A stretch of 64,000 bases of DNA from JAOAFZ01 sp964412815 (lineage in GTDB: Bacteria; Patescibacteriota; Microgenomatia; UBA1406; GWC2-37-13): the NCBI GenBank assembly GCA_964412815.1, contig CAYPQF010000026.1, positions 186,001-250,000 on the forward strand, written 5' to 3'. This document shows, one piece after another, positions 25,021 to 33,783 of this stretch (its first letter is position 1; every line of letters starts with the position of its first letter). The notes beneath the pieces are model-generated. The model had not been told where the DNA came from and did not search any database. It saw only the letters and a program-made list of their open reading frames with translations. A program made the translations under genes and the position numbers.

Positions 25021-26376
25021 TTAGGTTTCTTTATAAAAAATTCGTATCAGCCGGCGGGTAATAAAGATACCGGTAAACAAACTGATCAGTACCCCGATGG
25101 CGAGCGTTAACGCAAAGCCGCGCACCAATCCGAACTGTGGCAAAAACTCCCAGTTCAGCGGGTTAAACAGTATAAATGCAACCAGTAACGTCGTTATATT
25201 TGCATCCTTAATCGCATCCATGGCACGACCGAACCCGAGCCGGACCGCATTGTTAAACTCTCGACCTTTTCGGAGCTCTTCTTTAATACGTTCAAAGATC
25301 AGAATGTTTGCGTCCACGGCCATACCGATCGAAAGAATAAAACCGGCGATTCCCGGCAGTGTAAGAACGATCGGAATTGCACGGAATATTGCCATCGAGA
25401 CAAGACCATAGATAAGCAGTGCGCCACAGGCAATCAAACCCAGACGGCCATAATACAGGATCATAAAGAGCATCACCATGAGAATACCAACGATTCCGGC
25501 AAACAAACTCATGGTTACTTCCCGCTGACCCAGTGTTGGTTCGATACTTCGCTGTTCCACCAAGGCAATTGGTACGGGGAGTGCTCCTGAGTTGATTGCT
25601 ACAACAAGCTGTTTCGCATCTTCTACCGTAAAGTTACCCGTAATCACTGCATTACCATCAAGAATCGGCTGTTGCACAATCGGACCTGACAGTAAAAACT
25701 GATCAAGGAAAATACCTACCGGCTTGCCAACATTCCGGCGGGTAATATCAGCAAACTTTTGAGTGCCTTCCGGGGTAAACTCCAGTTGCACCTGTGGTTC
25801 GCCAGTCTCCTGGCTGAATACCACGGTTGCGCGCCGAACATCAGTTCCAGTCAGGCCCGTTTCTTTTTCCAGCTGAGGAAACAGGATCGGACTGTCGGTT
25901 GCGATGTGTGCGGCAGCAGATGCTTCTTCTCGGAACGACAGCTGAGCAGTTGATCCGATTAACCCTACCGCCTGTTCAACATTATCAACACCTGGCAGTT
26001 CGACCGCAATCCGGTACACATCACCGGATTTAATAGTTCTCACATTGGGTTCTGCAATACCAAAGAGATTAACGCGTCGTTCAATAATATCTCTGGCTGA
26101 TTCGAGTGCATCCTGTACATCCCCACCCGCAACCTTTGAGGTATCAGCTTCAAAAATCAGACTACTGCCTCCTTTCAGATCGAGACCAAGTTTCAGATCA
26201 AAGGTTTTGGTTGCCTCACCCTGGGGTGTTTGATACGTAAATGAAGGTTTTCGCAGAATGGTATCAACCTGAAGCGCACCATAATTAAACTTAAGTGGAA
26301 CATCGCCCGGGAGGTTAACCCAGACAAGGAGCAGCAGTGCGATAACTGAAAGTCCAACCGAGAACAGCTTTTTCAT
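25021..26376 (-). CDS. secD: protein translocase subunit SecD
   Basis: The partner of SecF in late steps of protein export. The 451-residue protein is short but complete: N-terminal helix, the GLDLKGGSSLIFEAD motif, the DNVEQAVGLIGSTAQLSF domain, and the C-terminal six-helix region with GIAGFILSIGMAVDANILIFERIKEE split over conserved segments. Its start overlaps the stop of the upstream winged-helix gene by 4 bp (26373-26376), so the regulator may be co-transcribed with secDF. Confidence 0.95.
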   Translation of the reverse strand: MKKLFSVGLSVIALLLLVWVNLPGDVPLKFNYGALQVDTILRKPSFTYQTPQGEATKTFDLKLGLDLKGGSSLIFEADTSKVAGGDVQDALESARDIIERRVNLFGIAEPNVRTIKSGDVYRIAVELPGVDNVEQAVGLIGSTAQLSFREEASAAAHIATDSPILFPQLEKETGLTGTDVRRATVVFSQETGEPQVQLEFTPEGTQKFADITRRNVGKPVGIFLDQFLLSGPIVQQPILDGNAVITGNFTVEDAKQLVVAINSGALPVPIALVEQRSIEPTLGQREVTMSLFAGIVGILMVMLFMILYYGRLGLIACGALLIYGLVSMAIFRAIPIVLTLPGIAGFILSIGMAVDANILIFERIKEELRKGREFNNAVRLGFGRAMDAIKDANITTLLVAFILFNPLNWEFLPQFGLVRGFALTLAIGVLISLFTGIFITRRLIRIFYKET

Positions 26377-26948
26377 TTTACAAGGTCTTCTTCAGATCCA
26401 ATTAACATAATTTTCGGTTGACGAAGAAATCGCCAGATAAAGGGATCATTACTCTTCTTTCTGAATGTAAACTCTTCTTCTGTCATTACCGTGTAGTTGA
26501 TTTCCTTCCCTAACTCCTCATCAACTTTTTGCATGATCAATTCTACTTCAGGTACCACGATAAATCCAACGAACATGACGTAGATTTCATCTTTTTTCAT
26601 GGGCTCATCTTTCGCCAGGACTTTGGACATCACGACAAATTTCGTCTTCCCGATTTTAGAGATGTTCTTCTGGACAAGCTGATTCAGCAATGTCGTCTTG
26701 GCGAAAATACGGGTGAACTCATCATAAAAAATATAATTCTTATTAAGTGAGTAAAAAATTTTGTTTAACCGCTTTTCTTTTAAAAGAACCTTTGCTTCTG
26801 AGAGAATATCCAGTTCACGTTTCACCGCATTTACTTCCTCATTTACTTCCCTGACAATCCGCCGTAGATAAAAATTCTCTTTCGGATGATGGAAAAACAA
26901 CTCCAGTATCTTCCGGCGGGCCTTCGATGGAATAATATTATGCAACAT
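26373..26948 (-). CDS. winged-helix DNA-binding protein
   Basis: The N-terminal ~75 residues form an ArsR/MarR-like winged helix (SKARRKILELFFHHPKENFYLRRIVREVNEEVNAVKRE...). The rest (about 90-191) is an alpha/beta domain with KTKFVVMSKVLAKDEPMKKDEIYVMFVG. This two-part architecture resembles HTH proteins fused to a nucleotidyltransferase-like fold, found in archaea and CPR genomes, but catalytic Gly-Ser and Asp pairs are not evident. It is in an operon with secDF by a 4-bp overlap. The regulatory target is unknown. Confidence 0.7.
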   Translation of the reverse strand: MLHNIIPSKARRKILELFFHHPKENFYLRRIVREVNEEVNAVKRELDILSEAKVLLKEKRLNKIFYSLNKNYIFYDEFTRIFAKTTLLNQLVQKNISKIGKTKFVVMSKVLAKDEPMKKDEIYVMFVGFIVVPEVELIMQKVDEELGKEINYTVMTEEEFTFRKKSNDPFIWRFLRQPKIMLIGSEEDLVK

Positions 26949-26972
26949 ACAGCTTACGTGAAATGTACTCTA

Positions 26973-28100
26973 TTAATAATCGACTTCATTCCCAGTTGGC
27001 AGTACAGAAACCCAGACGCGGCCCGGGCTGAACTCTACTTCTTCTCCATCAGCAGTAAAGGTAATAGGAGACTCATACTCTTCTTTTTCCCACTGAGCTT
27101 CAACGACTTTTCCGTCCATAAAGATCAGGGCATCACCACCACTGGTCAGATCGTACAGCAGATGTCCGAGTCCGTTATCGACAGCAGTTTCTTCTGCAAA
27201 CATCACGACGACATTGGAAGCATAGATCTGTTCTTCTGTGTTTTTATCAAGATGAGGGGCTCCTCCATTGGTGCGCAGGTAAGCCTTTTTCTCTGCGTCA
27301 TACTCCCATGCAACACCCATGCTGCTTACAGACTGGTCCCAGAATCCATAACTGATTGCGGTGACATCACCCGGTTTTCCCGCTTCTTTCTTAAATGTCC
27401 ATGGTGTGAATGATTCATTCCATGCGGTACCTTCTTCATCCACATTAGTCAGCTTGCGGGTTTTTTCTGCATATGCCCAGAGTTTGTTTGTATCGGTGTA
27501 TACGGTATGTTCTGTAGCAACGCCTGGTAGACGGTCATAATCTCTCCAGTAGTTCGGGAACGGTACGGAGAACTGGTTTAAGTCGTTGTAGTTTGCCCAG
27601 CCAAGATCACGGATTTCACCCAGCGCATCTGAGGGCCCAGGGGCATTTGCACCGCCGACATGACCGTAGAGTGGAAATTCACCATATCCCTGCAACAGGC
27701 GAATAAAGTAGATACGTGCAGAACGTACTGGTCCGACAATCTCCGGATTTTCACAGTAAAAGATACCCAGGAAGCGGGTAATGCCGCCTTCAGCAACAGC
27801 TTCGTAGACGATATCTGCGGAATTCAGTCCGGACTGGGGACGGGCATCAACTGAGTTTTCTACGGCAATTCCCAGGGGACGACGTGATTCCCATTTCTCG
27901 CGCTGTGCTTTAGAATACAGGGCGCCATTCAATGGACATGCCTCTGTCTTTGGCCCGCCATCTTCGCCACTGCCTTCGGTTTCTTCGACCGGTGGCTGGT
28001 AATTAGTAGCAATAGTCCGTCCCGAAAAGAATGAATACGATCCAACTGCAGCCGCAAGATACAGAATCAAACCAATAATAATCGTCGTTTTTTGGTTCAT
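26973..28100 (-). CDS. DUF3048 (YerB-like) exported protein
   Basis: An N-terminal membrane segment (residues about 5-25) is followed by a Pro/Glu/Gly-rich linker with a cysteine, then the DUF3048 domain: RRPLGIAVENSVDARPQSGL, SADIVYEAVAEGGITRFL and GPVRSARIYFI are its signatures. A second domain (from about residue 260) contains AYLRTNGGAPHLD and ends FSPGRVWVSVLPTGNEV. The function of this family is not established; B. subtilis YerB is a lipoprotein. No lipobox is evident here, so the protein may be held by its uncleaved N-terminal helix. Confidence 0.85.
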   Translation of the reverse strand: MNQKTTIIIGLILYLAAAVGSYSFFSGRTIATNYQPPVEETEGSGEDGGPKTEACPLNGALYSKAQREKWESRRPLGIAVENSVDARPQSGLNSADIVYEAVAEGGITRFLGIFYCENPEIVGPVRSARIYFIRLLQGYGEFPLYGHVGGANAPGPSDALGEIRDLGWANYNDLNQFSVPFPNYWRDYDRLPGVATEHTVYTDTNKLWAYAEKTRKLTNVDEEGTAWNESFTPWTFKKEAGKPGDVTAISYGFWDQSVSSMGVAWEYDAEKKAYLRTNGGAPHLDKNTEEQIYASNVVVMFAEETAVDNGLGHLLYDLTSGGDALIFMDGKVVEAQWEKEEYESPITFTADGEEVEFSPGRVWVSVLPTGNEVDY

Positions 28101-28168
28101 ACCGATAAAAAAATGTTAACAAGAATGAGTTTTATTTTAACTACTTTACAAATTACTGTCAATCGCTG

Positions 28169-28174
28169 TACAAT
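28169..28174 (+). promoter_or_regulatory. -10 box TACAAT for the 28181 gene
   Basis: TACAAT ends six bases before the ATG at 28181, again predicting a transcript that starts on the start codon. Confidence 0.5.
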
Positions 28175-28180
28175 TCCAGC

Positions 28181-28510
28181 ATGCCACAGAAAACTAAAAA
28201 ACAAAAAATGAAATCAAAAGAGCGACACGAAGCTCTTCACGAAGTAAAGGCGGGAAATACCCCTTCGGAACAAGCTAAAACATCATTTGTTTTTTCTGAA
28301 AAACCGCCTGCTCCCGCTCCTGTTGACAAATCGGTACTGATTCCTTCAAAAAAACCACTAGTACAACTCACACAGGACAAAGAAAACCGTGCATACTTTA
28401 TGCAGGACCTCAAAAAAAGCAGTCTGGTAATCGGCGTAGTCACCATTATAGAAATTGGACTCTATATTGCCCTTCAGGCAGGTCTGTTTTCTTCATTTCT
28501 CCCGCAATAA
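28181..28510 (+). CDS. small tail-anchored membrane protein, unknown function
   Basis: A 109-residue protein with a highly basic N-terminus (PQKTKKQKMKSKERHE), a Pro/Ala-rich middle (KPPAPAPVDK), and a single hydrophobic helix at about residues 82-104. It has no recognisable family. The basic, disordered N-terminal half suggests contact with nucleic acid, ribosome or acidic lipid at the inner face of the membrane, which is speculation. It stands alone between the DUF3048 gene and the convergent phosphodiesterase gene. Confidence 0.65.
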   Translation: MPQKTKKQKMKSKERHEALHEVKAGNTPSEQAKTSFVFSEKPPAPAPVDKSVLIPSKKPLVQLTQDKENRAYFMQDLKKSSLVIGVVTIIEIGLYIALQAGLFSSFLPQ

Positions 28511-28539
28511 GATCGGGTTTGATTCGCAAATCAAATAAA

Positions 28540-29079
28540 TCAATCCTTTTGAGGTAAGGGAACTGACGCCAGTTCGGTATACACCGGAAAGTTTCTCGTC
28601 AGCTCGCTCTGAAAGATGGTTAATTCCGTCACTGGAATCTCTACTTCAAGCTTAATAGACTTAATTTTCTTCTTAATCAAAAAATACTGTTGTTTAGAGG
28701 GAATCCGGTAGCTACCGATTGTGACATGCGGCATAAACTTCTTTTCCCGCTGATATTGAAGTTCAAAATCAATATTCTCTGCAAGTTGCTCCAACTGCCT
28801 CGAACGGTACAGGTCAAGGATAAAAGTCAGGTCTTCCCGCATAAACATACCTCCGCCGAACGTCATGGTTTCGAACGCGTCTACGTCAAACACAACCCGT
28901 TCCAATGCAGGAATCAGGTCCTTATACCCTGCGCGTTCTCCCAAAAAGGCAAGGGTGATGTGATAATTCTGAGGAGGGATCCAGGTAAAGTACGGATATT
29001 CCTTCTGGATCTCGGTCAGGCCCGCGTGTATGTGCTGTTTAGTTTCGTCAGAAAGCTTAATCGCTAAAAAGAGTCGCAT
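28540..29079 (-). CDS. thpR: RNA 2',3'-cyclic phosphodiesterase (2H family)
   Basis: A 2H phosphoesterase of the LigT/ThpR type, which opens 2',3'-cyclic phosphates on RNA. Two HxT motifs are visible, HITLAFLG and HVTIGSYR, in a 179-residue protein starting MRLFLAIKL, the typical N-terminus. An in-frame start at 29124 adds 15 unrelated residues and is rejected. The start region overlaps the end of the upstream cytidylyltransferase gene by 23 bp. Confidence 0.88.
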   Translation of the reverse strand: MRLFLAIKLSDETKQHIHAGLTEIQKEYPYFTWIPPQNYHITLAFLGERAGYKDLIPALERVVFDVDAFETMTFGGGMFMREDLTFILDLYRSRQLEQLAENIDFELQYQREKKFMPHVTIGSYRIPSKQQYFLIKKKIKSIKLEVEIPVTELTIFQSELTRNFPVYTELASVPLPQKD

Positions 29080-29542
29080 AGGAAATGATACCAGATGTTG
29101 AAAAATTTGAGACGTGAGGTGCAACTTCCCGCACCTCTATTCCATATTCTTGTGCGTGTTCCTGTTTTTTCTGAAGGTGAGGATCTCCTTCGGTTACGGC
29201 GATTATGTCCGGTCGCACAGACGCAACCAGTTCTCCATACTGTGCTCCATCGGTAAAAAGTGGCAGTTCTATGACAACATCCACGAGCTCCAGAGCTGCC
29301 AGTATCTCAGCACGTTGACGTTGGGTATGTACTGGCTGTCGGTTTTTCCGCTGTGTAATAAAGGCATCAGACTCAAGGGCAATGATCAGCACATCTCCCG
29401 CTTCTTTTGCATGCTTCAAAAATGTATAATGACCATAATGCAGGAGATCGAAACATCCCCCGACCAGCACTGATCTTTTTTCTTTCCAGTGCGTTTGAGC
29501 ACCCGGGAGGTCATCTAAACTCATTATTTTTTTTGTATTCAT
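29057..29542 (-). CDS. cytidylyltransferase-family nucleotidyltransferase (RfaE2-like)
   Basis: An HxGH-type nucleotidyltransferase of about 161 residues. The signature VGGCFDLLHYGHYTFLKHAK contains the HYGH motif; RQRAEILAALELVDVV and VTEGDPHLQ follow, and the C-terminus has the SxxSTSGII-like signal SNFSTSGIIS. It resembles the adenylyl/cytidylyltransferase domain of RfaE/HldE or glycerol-3-phosphate cytidylyltransferase; the substrate is not decidable. The start at 29542 is set by a -10 TATAAT seven bases upstream on the minus strand, in the 15-bp divergent gap shared with the DUF4012 gene. Confidence 0.82.
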   Translation of the reverse strand: MNTKKIMSLDDLPGAQTHWKEKRSVLVGGCFDLLHYGHYTFLKHAKEAGDVLIIALESDAFITQRKNRQPVHTQRQRAEILAALELVDVVIELPLFTDGAQYGELVASVRPDIIAVTEGDPHLQKKQEHAQEYGIEVREVAPHVSNFSTSGIISYATLFSD

Positions 29543-29549
29543 AGGTAAA

Positions 29550-29555
29550 ATTATA
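29550..29555 (-). promoter_or_regulatory. -10 box TATAAT for the cytidylyltransferase gene, in a shared divergent gap
   Basis: On the minus strand TATAAT lies seven bases upstream of the ATG at 29542. The same bases read on the plus strand give TTATACT directly before the ATG at 29558, so the two divergent genes may use overlapping -10 boxes. Only 15 bp separate the two start codons. Confidence 0.45.
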
Positions 29556-29557
29556 CT

Positions 29558-31882
29558 ATGCAGTCCAGACAGCTTCATTTGACTACCGAGATAGAGGGAG
29601 AGGAACAGCATATCCTTATTTTGACCCAAAAAACCTCCCGCTTTGTCGAACTGCTCCGGCACAAGCTTGAAGAGTACGATAATACCGTCTCAATTGCGTC
29701 TCACAAACCGCATGAACTCAAGAAGTATGTTGCACTGGTGGGGATTAATGTCACCGAAACCTTTTTTAAAGAGATGATCTCTCGGCACGATATGCGGCTG
29801 ATCTTTATCTTTTTTAATCAGCCCAAACTTGCGCAGACCTGTCTTCAGTATATTAGTAATAATAAACGCGGAAATATTAAGATCATCCATCTCAATACAG
29901 CTGCCCAGCATTTTACCGAAGATATCGATAAAATTTTCTGGTTTAGCTTTTCCCGGAACAAGGAGCAGTACCTCTCAATTCATCATCCGGATGTACGTCA
30001 CCACAAACCACTCCCGCAACCACCGAAAGTAGCGCATCACCCGCATCATATTCCCCGCGAACCGTTCAAAATGACGGATCTTCTCAAACCCCGTTTTACG
30101 ATCCCGTTTATTTTCGGGATTATTCTGCTGGTGCACCTGTTGTTTGTACCTGCCCTGGCTCTGGCCTCGTATTACCATCTTCAGGCTGCCAAAGCGGCAC
30201 GCGCCCAGGACTTCGAGACTGTTCAGATTTATACCGGAAAGGGCACCTCCATGCTGAAGATCAGCCGGTCTCTCTATTCGTTTGTGCGGCCTACATTTTC
30301 GTTGTTTTCGCTGGCTATTATCCCGGATGACGCATTTATTCTCAATGACTCGGCAAACAGTATCTTACGGAATGCGGCGACCAGTTATAAACAGACGCAG
30401 GAGTTTATGCAGATGTTTGTTGATAAAAACAAGAGTCCGGACGAAGTCGCCTATGCCTATGAGCTTAAAAATACACTCTTTGAACGGGCAACTCAAATGA
30501 ATCAGGATCTGACCGTTATTCAAGCCAAAATGCCCACCTGGAACCAGGAACTGAAAGATGCGAAGTCTGAACTCCGGCGGATAACGACAGCTTTGACATT
30601 GGGAGAACAGTTTTTCCCGTACTTCGACTCTGTATTTGCCAAAGACTCGGAAAAGAAGTATCTGCTGCTGTTTGCCAATAACATGGAACTGCGTCCCGGA
30701 GGCGGATTTATCGGATCTTTCGGTGTTCTTACTATGAAAAACTATTCTATCCAGAGTTTAAATGTCTATGACGTCTACGATGCAGACGGCCAGATTACCG
30801 CTCATGTTCGACCTCCTTCGGCGATCCGCGACTATCTGAATCAGCCGCACTGGTTTCTGCGCGACTCTGCATTTTCTCCAGATTTTTTTGAAAACTACGA
30901 GCAGGCAGAATACTTTCTCGATAAGTCTCTCGGATACCGTGACTTTGATGGCGTTATTCTGCTGACAACAACAGCTATTCAGAATATTCTGGCAGCAATG
31001 GGCGAGATGTACGTTCCCGATTTTAAGGAAACAGTAACTGCTGATAACTTTTATATCAAAGCCCAGCTCTATGCGGAAAGTGAGTTTTTCCCCGGTTCCC
31101 GGCAGAAAAAAACGTTCCTCTCCAGTGTCATGAACCAGATGATGATTGACCTGCCTCAGGCAAACACACTGAAGTTATCCGAAATGGTTCGTAAATCACT
31201 CGACGAAAAGCAGCTCGTACTCTACTTTGATGACCAGGAACTCCAGCAGCAGCTCGACAGTATGTACTGGTCGGGCCGGACTATCAAACCGAAATGTACC
31301 TCTCCCAATCCAAACTGTATCGTTGATTACCTTTTCCCCTATGATGCTAACCTGGGAGTAAATAAAGCCAACTTCTTTATCACTAAGTCACAGAAGCTGA
31401 GTGCAAAGATTGACGCATCCGGCCTGGTAAGTCATACCTATTCGATTGTCTATAAGAACGACTCCTTTGAGGATATTTTCCCGGGTGGACGATATAAAAA
31501 TTACTTTCAGGTGCTGCTGCCACGCGGTATCCGGATTAAGAAAGTAGAGGTTGATAACCGTGAAATTAAAAACTTTGACCTGCAGACCGGAGATTTTACC
31601 CGTATCGGCTTTCTCTCTGAGGTAGCACCTAAATCGCTGGGTAAAATAACGATCAAATATGAGTTGAATCAGCCCATAACCAAGGGAAGTGCTATTTATC
31701 AGCTAATTATCCAGAAACAGATTGGTTCTGCAAATTCAGATTTCCAGCTCGCACTGGAGCTCCCCCAAAACACCTATGTAGTTAATAAGAACTTTTCTCC
31801 AGTTGTAAAAGACAATAAAATCCTCTATAATACTACCTTGTCTGCTGATAAAATTTTTTATATAGAATTTTTCTTAGAATAA
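29558..31882 (+). CDS. DUF4012 membrane protein with N-terminal Rossmann-like domain
   Basis: A 774-residue protein. Residues 1-135 look like an alpha/beta Rossmann-type domain; 141-167 form a His/Pro-rich linker; a transmembrane helix spans about 180-204; the rest is a large extracytoplasmic region. The DUF4012 signature is LLLFANNMELRPGGGFIGSFG near residues 365-390. LytR-CpsA-Psr-type proteins share some secondary-structure features with DUF4012, but catalytic residues are not evident. DUF4012 proteins are frequent in CPR and actinobacterial genomes and their function is not known. It is followed 4 bp later by rplY, whose promoter overlaps this stop codon. Confidence 0.83.
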   Translation: MQSRQLHLTTEIEGEEQHILILTQKTSRFVELLRHKLEEYDNTVSIASHKPHELKKYVALVGINVTETFFKEMISRHDMRLIFIFFNQPKLAQTCLQYISNNKRGNIKIIHLNTAAQHFTEDIDKIFWFSFSRNKEQYLSIHHPDVRHHKPLPQPPKVAHHPHHIPREPFKMTDLLKPRFTIPFIFGIILLVHLLFVPALALASYYHLQAAKAARAQDFETVQIYTGKGTSMLKISRSLYSFVRPTFSLFSLAIIPDDAFILNDSANSILRNAATSYKQTQEFMQMFVDKNKSPDEVAYAYELKNTLFERATQMNQDLTVIQAKMPTWNQELKDAKSELRRITTALTLGEQFFPYFDSVFAKDSEKKYLLLFANNMELRPGGGFIGSFGVLTMKNYSIQSLNVYDVYDADGQITAHVRPPSAIRDYLNQPHWFLRDSAFSPDFFENYEQAEYFLDKSLGYRDFDGVILLTTTAIQNILAAMGEMYVPDFKETVTADNFYIKAQLYAESEFFPGSRQKKTFLSSVMNQMMIDLPQANTLKLSEMVRKSLDEKQLVLYFDDQELQQQLDSMYWSGRTIKPKCTSPNPNCIVDYLFPYDANLGVNKANFFITKSQKLSAKIDASGLVSHTYSIVYKNDSFEDIFPGGRYKNYFQVLLPRGIRIKKVEVDNREIKNFDLQTGDFTRIGFLSEVAPKSLGKITIKYELNQPITKGSAIYQLIIQKQIGSANSDFQLALELPQNTYVVNKNFSPVVKDNKILYNTTLSADKIFYIEFFLE
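31875..31880 (+). promoter_or_regulatory. -10 box TAGAAT for rplY, at the end of the DUF4012 gene
   Basis: TAGAAT ends six bases before the rplY ATG (31887) and its last base is the first of the upstream TAA stop. It gives rplY its own leaderless promoter inside the neighbouring gene. Confidence 0.5.
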
Positions 31883-31886
31883 ACAT

Positions 31887-32579
31887 ATGGCAAAGAAACA
31901 GGCTGATAAGCTTACTATTAACGCAACAAAACGAGAAGTACTCGGAAAACAGGTTAAGAAACTCCGTAGAGAAGGATTTGTTCCTGCAAACATCTATGGA
32001 AAAGATTTTAATTCAGCAGCAATCACCCTCACGTTAAATGACTTTACCCGTATTTACAATGAAGCGGGAGAAACCAGCGTCGTCTACGTATCTATCGAAG
32101 GTGGAGACAAAGATATTCCGACACTGATCAAAAGTGTCCAGACTCATCCAGTAAATGACTATGTTCTTCATGTTGACTTCCGTAAGATTAACCTGAAGCA
32201 GAAGATTGAGACTGAAGTACCATTGAGCTTTATTGGAGAATCTCCAACAGTCAAGCAGGGAGCAGTTGTTCTCTATCAGATGGATACTATCACTATCGAA
32301 GCACTGCCAACTGATATTCCTTCAGAAATCGAAGTTGATCTTGCTACCATTACCGAAGTAGGACAGGATATTCGCGTCTCAGATCTTCCAAAGTCTGATA
32401 AGTTCGAATATATCACCGATCCGGAGATGGTCGTTGTATCTACAACCGAACACAAGGAAGAAGATCTTGAACCAGATACCACCACTGTTATCCCAGAAGC
32501 TGAAGAAGGTGCTGAAGCAGCAGAAGGCGGAGAAGAAGCCGCAGCTGATGCTCCTGCAGAAGAAAAAGCATCTGAGTAA
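31887..32579 (+). CDS. rplY: 50S ribosomal protein L25 (CTC form)
   Basis: The 5S-rRNA-binding protein L25 with the C-terminal TL5/CTC domain. The N-terminal RNA-binding part (residues 1-100) contains the GKQVKKLRREGFVPANIYGKD motif and LHVDFRKINLKQKIETEVP at the junction; the second domain extends to about residue 195. The last 35 residues are a run of Glu and Ala, probably disordered. It has 230 residues. A separate promoter is likely (31875-31880). Confidence 0.94.
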   Translation: MAKKQADKLTINATKREVLGKQVKKLRREGFVPANIYGKDFNSAAITLTLNDFTRIYNEAGETSVVYVSIEGGDKDIPTLIKSVQTHPVNDYVLHVDFRKINLKQKIETEVPLSFIGESPTVKQGAVVLYQMDTITIEALPTDIPSEIEVDLATITEVGQDIRVSDLPKSDKFEYITDPEMVVVSTTEHKEEDLEPDTTTVIPEAEEGAEAAEGGEEAAADAPAEEKASE

Positions 32580-32700
32580 CGGTCTACTACCACCGGTATA
32601 TAGCATGCATATTTCTGACTCATATATTGATATGCATTTTTATATCACTCCCTAGCGTAAAAATAGGCGTCTCTCGCATTGATTTTAGCTCTATTTATGC

Positions 32701-32706
32701 TACAAT
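32701..32706 (+). promoter_or_regulatory. -10 box TACAAT for nusA
   Basis: Extended -10 (TGC TACAAT) ending six bases before the ATG at 32713. It indicates ATG 32713 rather than the in-frame GTG at 32707. Confidence 0.6.
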
Positions 32707-32712
32707 GTGGTT

Positions 32713-33747
32713 ATGGCTATTGTAAAAAGTGAATTTGCACTCGCACTGAATCAGGTTGCAACAGAACGCGGTATTTCACCGCAGGACGTTCTCACCTCTA
32801 TTGAAGCAGCAGTACTTGCCGCTTTTAAAAAGGAACACCCGGATCTGTTCGAGGAAGAAGTAACCCGTGTAGAAGTAAGTAAGGATAGTGGAGAAACAAG
32901 AGTATTCAAGGACGATGAAGATATTACCCCACCGGGATTCGGCCGCATTGCCGCACAGACTGCACGTCAGGTTATTCTGCAGAAGATTCGTGAAGCAGAA
33001 AAAAAGACAATTATCTCTCAGTATAAAGGTCAGGTCGGTTCCATCATCCGCGGACGCATTATCCGTGTAGACCACTACAACGTTCATGTAGATATCGGCA
33101 AGACCGAAGCACTGCTCCCACGGGAAGATCAGATAAGAAATGAACATTATCAGGTCAACTCACAACTAGTGTTTTATCTAAAAGATATTATGGAAGATAA
33201 GTTTGGACATTCCCGTATTATTCTCTCCCGTTCAGATGATAATCTGCTTCGAGAACTCTTTAAGCGTGAAGTGCCGGAGATCGCCAGCGGTACCGTCGAG
33301 ATCAAAAAAGTAGTTCGTGAACCAGGCGAACGCGCCAAAATTGCTGTTCACAGCAGTCAGGGTGGTGTTGACCCGGTTGGAGCCTGCGTCGGACAAAAAG
33401 GTGTTCGTGTACAAACTGTCACCGACGAACTGGGTGGACAGGAAAAAATCGATATTATCCAGTGGAACAACGATGCCAAGGTCTTTTTAATCAGTGCGCT
33501 ATCACCTGCAAAGATCACCAGCGTCGAGTTTTTGGAAGACACTAAAACAGCAAAAGTAACGGTTGAAGAATCTCAAGCCCCACTTGCAATTGGAAGAAAC
33601 GGAGTAAATGTCAATCTCGCCTCCAAATTGTCAGGCTACGAAATCGATATTATCCAAATTGCTCAGGAAGGCGCGTCAGAAGAATCAGAGACTGCTGAAG
33701 AAGCAGCACCGGCTGATGATGCCGCTGCAGGTGATTCTTCGGAATAA
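32713..33747 (+). CDS. nusA: transcription elongation/termination factor NusA
   Basis: Binds RNA polymerase and nascent RNA to modulate pausing, termination and antitermination. The N-terminal polymerase-binding domain, S1 domain (VGSIIRGRIIRVDHYNVHVDIGKTEALLP), KH1 (REPGERAKIAVHSSQGGVDPVGACVGQKG) and KH2 (APLAIGRNGVNVNLASKLSGYEID) are all seen. The 344-residue protein ends in a short acidic Ala/Glu/Asp tail without the acidic repeats of E. coli NusA. The usual nusA-infB order follows, although rimP is not visible upstream. Confidence 0.96.
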   Translation: MAIVKSEFALALNQVATERGISPQDVLTSIEAAVLAAFKKEHPDLFEEEVTRVEVSKDSGETRVFKDDEDITPPGFGRIAAQTARQVILQKIREAEKKTIISQYKGQVGSIIRGRIIRVDHYNVHVDIGKTEALLPREDQIRNEHYQVNSQLVFYLKDIMEDKFGHSRIILSRSDDNLLRELFKREVPEIASGTVEIKKVVREPGERAKIAVHSSQGGVDPVGACVGQKGVRVQTVTDELGGQEKIDIIQWNNDAKVFLISALSPAKITSVEFLEDTKTAKVTVEESQAPLAIGRNGVNVNLASKLSGYEIDIIQIAQEGASEESETAEEAAPADDAAAGDSSE

Positions 33748-33783
33748 CACATCCTGGATACCTTTACCAATTTCAATTCTTTC

